DNA of 39,249 nucleotides from an uncultured Oscillospiraceae bacterium (GTDB lineage Bacteria > Bacillota > Clostridia > Oscillospirales > Ruminococcaceae). The translations under genes were made by a program, and so were the position numbers. Positions 32,250 through 39,138 of the stretch are shown piece after piece. The stretch lies in contig CAKSEE010000025.1 of assembly GCA_934446455.1 (NCBI GenBank), forward strand, positions 1-39,249, written 5' to 3'. Every line of letters starts with the position of its first letter. Position 1 is the stretch's first letter. Under the pieces are notes generated by a model, which ran no database searches, was not told the DNA's origin, and worked only from the letters and a program-made list of their open reading frames with translations.

Positions 32250-34532
32250 TTACTGATTTCTGAACATCATATCATAGTGTTGTTTTTGGTTCATAGCGTC
32301 AAAGATCATTTCAAAAATATGTCGGCATTCATCGGCGTTCAGGCATTCCTCAACGAAATCCATACCGTCATTCATGCCAATGGAACTGGCATTGATATAG
32401 GAAAGCATCGCAGACGCCAACTGGAACTTCTCCTCATCATCGTTACCATCTGCATCTTTGAACCGCCCCTCCGCTTTGCCCTGCACAAGGATAACATGGC
32501 GGAGCGTTGCGCCTTCGTACCCGCAAAGCTGAAGGAAGTAATACTCCAGAATCCTACGGATGACATTCATGAGCGGTACAGCAGATTTCACTTTCCGGTA
32601 TTCATCCCAGAGCGCCGCATAAGAGTTCTTAACGGGGTTTACATTCATTCGCTCTGTCGGAATGTTCGGATTAATATCATCGCACAGTTTGACGCTTGAC
32701 TTCGTGTTCAGCTTTCGGATTAGATAGAACGATGCGTACTCATATTTTGAAACATAGCTGTATGCGATTTCCCGATGGAAATACGCATTGTGGGTCAGAA
32801 TGAAAATCTGCTTGATGAAATTGCCATCGGCAGTCCTGTTTCGGTTGTCAGCATTATTCCGGCAAACCTCAATCATCTGGCGGACAAGGGTGCTGACAAT
32901 AAACAGCGAGCCGCTGTCCATGCTTGATACAGGGTCATCAATGACAACGATTTTCTCTCTGGTTTCTCCGTCAGCAGAATCGCTGCCATATACAAGGTGG
33001 TAGAAATACAGGAATGCAATAAAGTTCTTTTCGCCCTCGCTCAGATTATCCGCAATCGTTCCGTCCGGGCAGCGCACCTCATAAACATGGTCAACCCCAG
33101 GCTTCGGCTGTAGACTGAAGCCCTGCATTCCAGAATCACGCAGCATATTGTTGATGCTTTCTTTTGCGGTCTCCGTTTCCACAGTGTTCTTTCGGAGTGC
33201 TTTCAATGCATCCTTTATTTCATCCAACGCCTCGGTATGCTTTTTGATCTCGGTCTCAAGGTCACCAAGTTCCTTCTCCATTTCCGCATCGCTCTGGTGG
33301 TAGGATGCGATCACATCCTTGAGCCGGAATGCCAGAAGAGAAAAGGCGAGGTCGATACACTCCGTCCGCTTTTTGGGGCCGGCATCGACAATGGCATTGT
33401 TGGCATCTATCAAAGCATTAAAGCCGTTGATCATATCCGCCAATTCATCCAGAATCGGAGAGATGGCTGTGAGTGTGACCGCAGAGGCAGGATCATCGTT
33501 TTTTGTCTTGATTGCCTCGATGTTGGACTGAATGACAGCCTTCAGCACCGCCAGTTTGTCGGCGTAAGGCTTAGTATCGATCTGCGGATACACTTCATTC
33601 GGCAGCGTTTGAAGCGGGACAAACAGTTCATTGGCTTTCTGCTTATACAGTGCGAGGAAAGCATCTAAACGCCGGAGGTTCTCCTGGTATTTCGTATCGA
33701 AACTGTCAATGAAGGTTTGTTCAAAATCAGCAGGGAGCCCTTGTCCGCAATAAGGACATTTGCCGTCTGCGTTGTGTGTATATTCATCATGTCCCTGGCG
33801 CATCCATTCGGTTGCGCCAATATCACGAAGAAAAACCGCAAGTTCCGTATCGGCACTGTTCACGATGACAGTGGATAGAATATCGCTGCCTTCAAGCGTG
33901 TCCAACACAGTGCTGTCCGCCACAACGGAAAACCGGGGATAGCGTCTTGCAGTGTCTGCAAATGCCGAATCATATAACCGGCGAAGCTCTTCAATGTCTA
34001 CATCCTGTGGTGTATGCCGTAAGATTTCCTTTGTAAAAGGTTCGGACTTTCCTTTACCCGCTTGCGTCTTGGGGAACTCTTCGCGGAAGGCTTTCTCACG
34101 ATCCCAACAGTCCTTATAGAAATCACGCTGTAATTTTGCACGAGCGGTGGTTGTTTTATCTCTTTTTTCGGTAGCCGCTGTCAGTGCCTTTTGGGTTACG
34201 GTGCGTTCCTCCGTTTTTTCATCAATCTGCTGTTGTGTTGTGGCATTTTTAGCATTGAGGGTGAAAACACCCTTCATGTTTCGATAGCTTCGGAAATTTG
34301 TATCAATGAATTCCTGGTTATACACCAGGGGCAGATAGTCCGCTGCGGTTCTGCCTGGTGCGTAGGTTACGCCGACACCGATTTTTATAGCTTTGGCGAT
34401 TGTGGATTTCCCTGTGCCGTTATTTCCAAAGAAGAAATTGACATAGGTCGGCTCGATGTAGGAATGGGTATCCTTATAGCTTGCGTCCGTCAGATCGATG
34501 CGGATAATTTCGGATTTAATTTTATCAGCCAT
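32250..34532 (-). CDS. AAA_13-type (RloC/PrrC-like) ABC ATPase with zinc-hook-like motif
   Basis: A 760-residue SMC-like ATPase. Walker A GNNGTGKST lies near 36-44. Helical, charged segments form a coiled coil interrupted by C-P-Y-C-G-Q (about 265-270), resembling a zinc hook. The C-terminal ATPase half has the signature LSEGEKN, Walker B IVVIDDPVSSMD and the switch segment ILTHN. The AAA_13 group includes RloC and PrrC anticodon nucleases and other conflict proteins. I do not see the PrrC nuclease triad convincingly, so the effector may be another gene. The start is at 34532, where AAGGAGG precedes ATG; the longer in-frame version overlaps the upstream gene. Third gene of a tight four-gene operon. 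Confidence 0.8.
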   Translation of the reverse strand: MADKIKSEIIRIDLTDASYKDTHSYIEPTYVNFFFGNNGTGKSTIAKAIKIGVGVTYAPGRTAADYLPLVYNQEFIDTNFRSYRNMKGVFTLNAKNATTQQQIDEKTEERTVTQKALTAATEKRDKTTTARAKLQRDFYKDCWDREKAFREEFPKTQAGKGKSEPFTKEILRHTPQDVDIEELRRLYDSAFADTARRYPRFSVVADSTVLDTLEGSDILSTVIVNSADTELAVFLRDIGATEWMRQGHDEYTHNADGKCPYCGQGLPADFEQTFIDSFDTKYQENLRRLDAFLALYKQKANELFVPLQTLPNEVYPQIDTKPYADKLAVLKAVIQSNIEAIKTKNDDPASAVTLTAISPILDELADMINGFNALIDANNAIVDAGPKKRTECIDLAFSLLAFRLKDVIASYHQSDAEMEKELGDLETEIKKHTEALDEIKDALKALRKNTVETETAKESINNMLRDSGMQGFSLQPKPGVDHVYEVRCPDGTIADNLSEGEKNFIAFLYFYHLVYGSDSADGETREKIVVIDDPVSSMDSGSLFIVSTLVRQMIEVCRNNADNRNRTADGNFIKQIFILTHNAYFHREIAYSYVSKYEYASFYLIRKLNTKSSVKLCDDINPNIPTERMNVNPVKNSYAALWDEYRKVKSAVPLMNVIRRILEYYFLQLCGYEGATLRHVILVQGKAEGRFKDADGNDDEEKFQLASAMLSYINASSIGMNDGMDFVEECLNADECRHIFEMIFDAMNQKQHYDMMFRNQ

Positions 34533-34545
34533 AAACACAACCTCC

Positions 34546-35193
34546 TTACATCGGCCTGGGGACACCTGGAATTTGGGCTTCATCGAAAGCCTCAAACACA
34601 TTGACTTTATGTACCGACCAGGCGCTGTGGTTGAGGTCGGTAATAGCACAATCCATATTCAAGTCAAAGAATACCGCATTGCGCTTGTCACAGAGTTTCA
34701 ACTGCTGAATGGGTGCGATAGGGTTAAACACGATATTTACATTTTTTCCCGATACACGCACCGCCTTGATATAGGCAAACATCGCCCATTGATTAGGGTC
34801 AGTGGTACCTTTCAATTCAGTATTTTCACGGCAGATAATAGCCGGAAAGCGTTTCAGTTCCTCGATGCCCGTTTCTGTAAGCGTAGAGCATCTTTCAAAA
34901 ATCTCCGAAGGGACGAGATATTTGGTCAGTGCTCGGCTCGCCGGAATCGTGACCATGTTGTTGGCAAAGACATCATCTTCGCAGGTGACGATAAGCTGAT
35001 AATATTCCTTGCTGAAGGACTGGATCGCCATCAACATCTCCGCACTATTGCCTGGAGTTCCCTGCTGATAGGTGATGTTAAAATTGACTGTTCCACCTTC
35101 CTGGTTAGTAACATTAAAATTATTGGTTCCTGTCTGCTGCATAGTAGGAGCAGCCGGTAGAGTATTCTGTTTCACTGTAAGATCGTTGCTCAT
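34546..35193 (-). CDS. unknown protein with N-terminal NFN amyloid-like motif
   Basis: A 215-residue protein I do not recognise. Residues 19-42 form a low-complexity Asn/Gln/Thr-rich motif with two NFN cores (T-N-N-F-N-V-T-N and T-V-N-F-N-I). The rest looks like a compact alpha/beta domain with no cysteine cluster or transmembrane helix (strand-like A-M-F-A-Y-I-K-A-V-R-V and A-V-F-F-D-L-N-M). The same motif stands at the extreme C-terminus of the preceding gene's product. Matching motifs on adjacent genes, C-terminal in one and N-terminal in the next, are how bacterial amyloid signalling pairs look. Placed 13 bases before the ATPase gene. An effector or adaptor role is inference. Confidence 0.75.
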   Translation of the reverse strand: MSNDLTVKQNTLPAAPTMQQTGTNNFNVTNQEGGTVNFNITYQQGTPGNSAEMLMAIQSFSKEYYQLIVTCEDDVFANNMVTIPASRALTKYLVPSEIFERCSTLTETGIEELKRFPAIICRENTELKGTTDPNQWAMFAYIKAVRVSGKNVNIVFNPIAPIQQLKLCDKRNAVFFDLNMDCAITDLNHSAWSVHKVNVFEAFDEAQIPGVPRPM

Positions 35194-35204
35194 ACTACAC
35201 CGCC

Positions 35205-35879
35205 TTAAAAGTTAAAGTTCATCGTACCGTTATTCGTCAGATTGAAGTTGTTCTCTCCATTCTGGATGACATTAGTCTGCTGCTGAATGACGGTTATTTT
35301 TTTATCTTCTGTGGCGGCACCTGATGGCTTTTCGTCATCCACGACCTCCGCCTCTATGTGTTCTGCATCTTCCGATTCGTCCAGGAGCTGCTCTGTTAAG
35401 GAAGTGAATCCTTCGACAACCGTTGCCCCTGTTGCATCCATTGCTTTTTTGATTTTCTTTTTCCGAGCCTGCTCCGCCTGACGCTCACTTTTGGTGGTGC
35501 TTTTCCTTTTGACCGAGGCGGCATTTTTGATAATCTCTTGAAACAATGAGGCCAGAAGTTCGCCTGCATTGTGTGAATTGATCTCCGGCAGATGCGGACG
35601 GAAACTGTCGCACAGGCTGTCGGTAGTCGCATCTTGGAATTGATCGCAGAATTCCACAAACTCCTCTGGCTCAATATAGGGGCTGATTTTCTTTGCGATT
35701 CTGGAAATTCCAGTGTTGCCATTGAAGTATGCCTTGTAGGTATCTTCTTTTACTTCCTCAAGGACACTGCGACCGTCATCGGTGACAATGGCATCAAAAA
35801 GTGTTTTCACAAAAGCGTGGGTACTGCTGGCACCACCAATGATGGGATGCAATAATTGTGCAAATTCCGTAAACTCCAT
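35205..35879 (-). CDS. unknown protein with C-terminal NFN amyloid-like motif
   Basis: A 224-residue protein of unknown family. Residues 1-115 are a helical domain (opening F-T-E-F-A-Q-L-L-H-P-I-I-G-G). A Lys/Arg-rich helix (about 122-145) and an acidic linker (about 163-185) follow. The last ~30 residues are Asn/Gln-rich with two NFN cores, ending M-N-F-N-F at the very C-terminus. This tail aligns with the N-terminal motif of the next gene's product. It is the first gene of the operon; TAGGAG precedes the ATG, and the leader carries a 10-bp repeat array. It may be the sensor or scaffold of the module; this is inference. Confidence 0.75.
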   Translation of the reverse strand: MEFTEFAQLLHPIIGGASSTHAFVKTLFDAIVTDDGRSVLEEVKEDTYKAYFNGNTGISRIAKKISPYIEPEEFVEFCDQFQDATTDSLCDSFRPHLPEINSHNAGELLASLFQEIIKNAASVKRKSTTKSERQAEQARKKKIKKAMDATGATVVEGFTSLTEQLLDESEDAEHIEAEVVDDEKPSGAATEDKKITVIQQQTNVIQNGENNFNLTNNGTMNFNF

Positions 35880-35890
35880 ATTTTTATCTC

Positions 35891-35940
35891 CTACCCAAGC
35901 CTACCGAAGCCTATCCAAAACTACCAAAGCCTACCGACTT
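35891..35940. repeat. five tandem 10-bp repeats in operon leader
   Basis: Five consecutive units with plus-strand consensus CTACCNAAGC: ctacccaagc, ctaccgaagc, ctatccaaaa, ctaccaaagc, ctaccgactt. The period is exactly 10 bases, about one helical turn. They lie 12-61 bases upstream of the ATG of the first gene, between promoter and ribosome site, so they could be protein-binding iterons or an RNA-level control element. Confidence 0.75.
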
Positions 35941-35957
35941 GATTTTCTATAATATAA

Positions 35958-35987
35958 GCAGAAATCGTGAAACACGGCGGTTTCTGC
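35958..35987 (-). other. hairpin in leader of amyloid-motif operon
   Basis: GCAGAAA (35958-35964) pairs with TTTCTGC (35981-35987), with an inner GTG/CAC pair. It lies between the candidate promoter and the 10-bp repeats; no T-run follows on the minus strand. Confidence 0.5.
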
Positions 35988-36023
35988 GAAGGGTCAAGCG
36001 TACAAGCTTCCACTGTAAATTTC

Positions 36024-36052
36024 ATTATACCACATAATTGTGAAATTTTCTA
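36024..36052 (-). promoter_or_regulatory. candidate promoter of amyloid-motif / AAA_13 operon
   Basis: TAGAAA (36047-36052) and TATAAT (36024-36029) on the minus strand with a 17-base spacer. The -35 box is weak. It gives a leader of about 140 bases holding the hairpin and the repeat array. Confidence 0.5.
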
Positions 36053-36072
36053 CCCCTTTCGCTGATTTTGTG

Positions 36073-36154
36073 TTTGCGTTCGCAAAAAATTCATCGCAAA
36101 GATAAATATAGTGTTTCGCATCCGCTATCCATCGCATCGTCTGATCTACGATGG
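36073..36154. other. palindromes in divergent control region
   Basis: TTTGCG-TT-CGCAAA (36073-36086) and CCATCG-N14-CGATGG (36129-36134 / 36149-36154) are inverted repeats between the defence-like operon and the phage-like genes. I see no gene in 35880-36321; these could be operators of a genetic switch or RNA stems. Confidence 0.45.
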
Positions 36155-36215
36155 CTCAACAGTGAATGGCGGACAAGTTAATAAACACAGCGCCTATTGA
36201 GCGGGTTGCTGCAAT

Positions 36216-36313
36216 CCGAAACGGAGAGATTCGTTTGGACTGCGGTTTGCTTTTTGCACCCATTTTGCATTGGCGCTGACGTTCCTCCGTTTCGGGATAA
36301 CCGAAAACGGAGG
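36216..36313 (+). promoter_or_regulatory. leader with competing hairpins over ribosome site
   Basis: Three related segments: 1 = CCGAAACGGAG (36216-36226), 2 = CCTCCGTTTCGG (36284-36295), 3 = CCGAAAACGGAGG (36301-36313). Segment 3 contains the GGAGG ribosome site of the sigma-like gene (ATG at 36322). Segment 2 pairs perfectly with 1 over 11 bases, or with 3 over 12 pairs with one bulge. Pairing 2:3 would hide the ribosome site; pairing 1:2 would free it. The 57 bases between segments 1 and 2 could hold a sensing element. Confidence 0.6.
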
Positions 36314-36321
36314 AATTTTTA

Positions 36322-36846
36322 ATGAAAACCAATGAAAATCAGAAGTCAACCCGTGAGTACAAAGTCTACATCCACCGTCTCAAGACCTGGGTGGAAGTAA
36401 CCGAAGAGCAGTATTACGCCTACTACCGTGATATTTGGGCCACCCGCAAACGCGCCCAGTCACACGGTCAGTGTATGTGTCCGAAGTCCAAGACCTGGAT
36501 GTGCGATGGCGACTGCCTTGCCTGTGAGTTCCGTGCTGCCGGAGATAACCTCTCTCTGGATTATACCGTTGAGGACGGTGAGGGTAACCAGAAAAGTTGG
36601 GTAGATGACCTGCCGGACGATGCCCCCAACGCACAGTCCATCATGGAAGATCGTGAACTGCTCTGTGCCCTGTATCAGAAGTTACAGGAACTGGACCCCG
36701 AAGGCCGCCGTATCTGCGAACTGATTATGGAAGGAAAATCCGAACGAGATATTGCTTCGACCCTGGGCATTTCCCGCAACACTTATACTTACCGCAGAGA
36801 CAAGCTGCTCCGCATTCTCCGTGAACAGCTTGGTATGTACATCTGA
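36322..36846 (+). CDS. phage-type sigma-70 region 4-like regulator
   Basis: A 174-residue protein. The C-terminal ~65 residues carry a sigma region 4-type HTH: L-D-P-E-G-R-R-I-C-E-L-I-M-E-G-K-S-E-R-D-I-A then L-G-I-S-R-N-T-Y-T-Y-R-R-D-K. The N-terminal part has a four-cysteine cluster (C-M-C-P...C-D-G-D-C-L-A-C, about 51-71), perhaps metal-binding. No region 2 is present, so it is not a complete sigma factor. Such proteins often open the early-gene block of clostridial prophages and act as transcription regulators. Its ribosome site lies in a switchable hairpin. Confidence 0.8.
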   Translation: MKTNENQKSTREYKVYIHRLKTWVEVTEEQYYAYYRDIWATRKRAQSHGQCMCPKSKTWMCDGDCLACEFRAAGDNLSLDYTVEDGEGNQKSWVDDLPDDAPNAQSIMEDRELLCALYQKLQELDPEGRRICELIMEGKSERDIASTLGISRNTYTYRRDKLLRILREQLGMYI

Positions 36847-36853
36847 AATTCCC

Positions 36854-36891
36854 GCCCTTCAGTCGCTGGCTGAAGGGCAAAAACTTTTTTT
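36854..36891 (+). terminator. terminator after sigma-like gene
   Basis: GCCCTTCAG (36854-36862) pairs with CTGAAGGGC (36870-36878) around seven bases; seven T follow six bases later (36885-36891). It is probably a terminator, perhaps partial, since similarly oriented genes follow. Confidence 0.7.
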
Positions 36892-36917
36892 ATAGATTTT
36901 TCGGCCAAACGCGCGCC

Positions 36918-36975
36918 TCACCTCCAGTGGGTAGTGGAAAGAGCAAAACACACACCGCTCCTTCCAAGGAGGTGA
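36918..36975 (+). promoter_or_regulatory. anti-Shine-Dalgarno sequence before early gene
   Basis: TCACCTCC (36918-36925) is the perfect complement of GGAGGTGA (36968-36975), the ribosome site of the next gene (ATG at 36981). TCACCTCC is also the ribosome-binding end of 16S rRNA. Pairing would close a 42-base loop and hide the site. Confidence 0.5.
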
Positions 36976-36980
36976 ACAGA

Positions 36981-37187
36981 ATGTACGAAGCCCAGAAGAA
37001 ACACGGCACCGGCACCGATCAGGAACTTATTGAAGTTTTCACGGCCATCAGCGTGGTGTCAAAGCGACTGGCTATGAAGCTGGCGCTGATTCAAAGTAAA
37101 TCTACGGAAGGAGGAAAACAGAATGAGCAAAATGAGCGATATGGCTGCGACCATCGAAGCGCTTCGCACTGCTGCTACCGCTATTAA
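36981..37187 (+). CDS. small phage-like protein, unknown function
   Basis: A 68-residue protein starting at ATG behind AAGGAGGTGA. Residues 1-45 look helical and charged (G-T-D-Q-E-L-I-E-V-F-T-A-I-S-V-V-S-K-R-L-A). The C-terminal ~22 residues are encoded in sequence shared with the next gene in another frame, so this tail may be little constrained. I do not recognise a family; position suggests an early prophage gene. Confidence 0.6.
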   Translation: MYEAQKKHGTGTDQELIEVFTAISVVSKRLAMKLALIQSKSTEGGKQNEQNERYGCDHRSASHCCYRY

Positions 37188-37434
37188 CGATGCCGCCAAT
37201 TGGCTTGCAGAGATGTTCAGCGGTGCAGGAGATGCAGAACCGGCTGCTCCCGCCGAACCCGTACTGACCTTGGAACAGGTCAGAGCCGTTCTTGCAGACA
37301 AGTCCCGCCAGGGTCATACCGCAGAGATCCGCTCCCTGCTCCAGAAGTATGGTGCCGCCAAGCTGTCCCAGATCGACCCCGCCCACTACAAGGCACTGCT
37401 TGCCGATGCGGAGGTGCTGACCGATGGCAAATAA
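37123..37434 (+). CDS. small phage protein (often labelled Rrp5-like)
   Basis: A 103-residue protein: a helical N-terminus, an Ala/Pro-rich hinge (about 38-48), and a C-terminal segment L-T-L-E-Q-V-R-A-V-L-A-D-K-S-R-Q-G-H-T with a K-Y-G-A-x-K-L-S-Q-I-D-P end. This resembles small proteins of Firmicutes prophages that are annotated by weak similarity as rRNA biogenesis protein Rrp5; the label has no functional support here. GGAGG precedes the ATG. It overlaps the DUF2800 gene by 11 bases. Confidence 0.72.
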   Translation: MSKMSDMAATIEALRTAATAINDAANWLAEMFSGAGDAEPAAPAEPVLTLEQVRAVLADKSRQGHTAEIRSLLQKYGAAKLSQIDPAHYKALLADAEVLTDGK

Positions 37435-38548
37435 ACACGCTGTTCTATCGGCATCCTCTTCTGAACGGTGGCTCAACTGTCCGCCTTCCGCTCGGCTATG
37501 CGAGAACTACGAGGATAAAGGCAGTGACTATGCTGCTGAGGGCACCGATGCCCACACCCTTTGCGAGTTCCGTTTGAAGCAGGCTCTTGGGATGCCCACA
37601 GAAGACCCCATCGAAAACCTCTCCTGGTACAACGAGGAGATGGAGGAATGCGCCGCCGGTTATGCCGCTTATGTGGTGGAACTTCTGGAAACCGCAAAAC
37701 AGACCTGCACCGACCCTGTGGTCATGATTGAACAGCGAGTGAACTTCTCCCGTTGGGTTCAGGACGGATTCGGAACTGCCGACTGCATCGTTATCGCTGA
37801 CGGTGTGATGAACATCTGCGATTACAAGCACGGAAAAGGCGTTGAGGTTTCCGCCGTGGCAAATCCCCAGATGATGCTGTACGCCCTAGGGGCCTTGGAA
37901 ATCTTCGATGACATCTACGACATCGATACCGTCCGCATGACCATCTTCCAACCCCGAAAGTCCAATGTCAGCGTGTACGAGATGGAAAAAGCCGACTTGC
38001 TTCAATGGGCAGACACAGAACTCACCCAGAAAGCAAAACTGGCCTATGAGGGTCAAGGCGACTTCCACTGTGGTGAATGGTGCCGCTTCTGCAAAGCAAA
38101 AGCCGAATGCAGAGAACGTGCCGAAGCGAATATGGCTCTTGCCCGATATGATTTCCAGACTCCTGCGCTCCTCGATGATGAGGAAATTGCAGATATTCTC
38201 GGCAAGGTCGATGCTCTGACATGGGCTTCTGATGTGAAAGAATACGCCCTTCAGCAGGCTATCAGCGGCAAGGACTGGAGCGGATGGAAATTGGTCGAAG
38301 GCCGTTCCAACCGAAAGTACACCAACGATGCTATTGTTGCTGCCACCGTGGAGAACGCGGGCTTCGATCCCTACGAGCGGAAAGTCCTCGGTATCACTGC
38401 CATGCAGAAGATGCTCGGCAAATCCCGCTTTGAGGAACTTCTCGCTCCCTACATTGAAAAGCCGCAAGGCAAACCCACGCTCGTGCCGGAGAGCGATAAA
38501 CGTTCGGCAATGAATACCGCAAAAAATGATTTTATGGAGGAATTTTAA
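37424..38548 (+). CDS. DUF2800 protein, PD-(D/E)XK nuclease-like
   Basis: A 374-residue prophage protein. S-A-S-S-S-E-R-W-L-N-C-P-P-S-A at the N-terminus and E-G-T-D-A-H are DUF2800 hallmarks. The nuclease-like core has D-Y-K-H-G-K-G (about 130-136), the D-x-K half of a PD-(D/E)XK site. A Cys cluster C...C-R-F-C...C (about 213-226) resembles the iron-sulfur ligands of Cas4/AddB-type nucleases. It is probably a recombination or DNA-processing exonuclease working with the DUF2815 protein that follows one base later. Confidence 0.82.
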   Translation: MANKHAVLSASSSERWLNCPPSARLCENYEDKGSDYAAEGTDAHTLCEFRLKQALGMPTEDPIENLSWYNEEMEECAAGYAAYVVELLETAKQTCTDPVVMIEQRVNFSRWVQDGFGTADCIVIADGVMNICDYKHGKGVEVSAVANPQMMLYALGALEIFDDIYDIDTVRMTIFQPRKSNVSVYEMEKADLLQWADTELTQKAKLAYEGQGDFHCGEWCRFCKAKAECRERAEANMALARYDFQTPALLDDEEIADILGKVDALTWASDVKEYALQQAISGKDWSGWKLVEGRSNRKYTNDAIVAATVENAGFDPYERKVLGITAMQKMLGKSRFEELLAPYIEKPQGKPTLVPESDKRSAMNTAKNDFMEEF

Positions 38549-38549
38549 T

Positions 38550-39125
38550 ATGTCTACTAACACAACCAGAGTCAACAACCCTATGAAGGTCATCACCGGT
38601 CCCGATACCCGTTGGTCTTACGCCAATGTCTGGGAACCCAAGAGCATCAACGGCGGCACTCCCAAGTACAGTGTCAGCCTCATCATTCCCAAGTCCGACA
38701 CCAAAACCGTCGCTAAGATCAAGGCGGCAATCGAAGCTGCCTACCAGGAGGGTCAGTCCAAGTTGAAGGGCAACAGCAAGAGCGTATCTCCTCTGGCTGC
38801 TATCAAGACCCCTCTGCGCGACGGCGATATCGAGAGACCCGACGATCCCGCCTATGCCAACGCTTACTTCATCAACGCCAACTCCGCAACTGCACCTGGC
38901 ATCGTGGATGCTGACCGCAATCCCGTGCTGACCCGCTCCGAGGTCTACTCCGGCGTGTATGGCCGTGCAAGCATCAACCTGTATGCCTTCAACTCCAACG
39001 GCAACAAGGGTATCGCCTGCGGTCTGAATAACCTGCAGCTCATCCGTGCCGGTGAACCCCTGGGTGGTAAGGCAAGCGCCGAGTCCGATTTCGCAACCGA
39101 TGCGGATGACGACTTCCTGGCTTAA
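38550..39125 (+). CDS. DUF2815 protein, probable phage ssDNA-binding protein
   Basis: A 191-residue protein of the DUF2815 family, recognised from V-I-T-G-P-D-T-R-W-S-Y-A-N-V-W-E-P-K and Y-S-V-S-L-I-I-P-K near the start and a beta-rich body ending in an acidic tail (D-A-D-D-D-F-L-A). An acidic C-terminus after a beta-barrel-like domain is usual for single-strand-binding proteins. The start at 38550 is preceded by TGGAGG; an upstream in-frame ATG at 38526 lies inside the previous gene. Confidence 0.82.
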   Translation: MSTNTTRVNNPMKVITGPDTRWSYANVWEPKSINGGTPKYSVSLIIPKSDTKTVAKIKAAIEAAYQEGQSKLKGNSKSVSPLAAIKTPLRDGDIERPDDPAYANAYFINANSATAPGIVDADRNPVLTRSEVYSGVYGRASINLYAFNSNGNKGIACGLNNLQLIRAGEPLGGKASAESDFATDADDDFLA

Positions 39126-39138
39126 TGGAGGTGCGACC

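Noticed and set aside
35891..35940. CRISPR-like array
   Set aside because: Units are 10 bases with no spacers and no cas genes nearby; they are simple tandem repeats in a leader.
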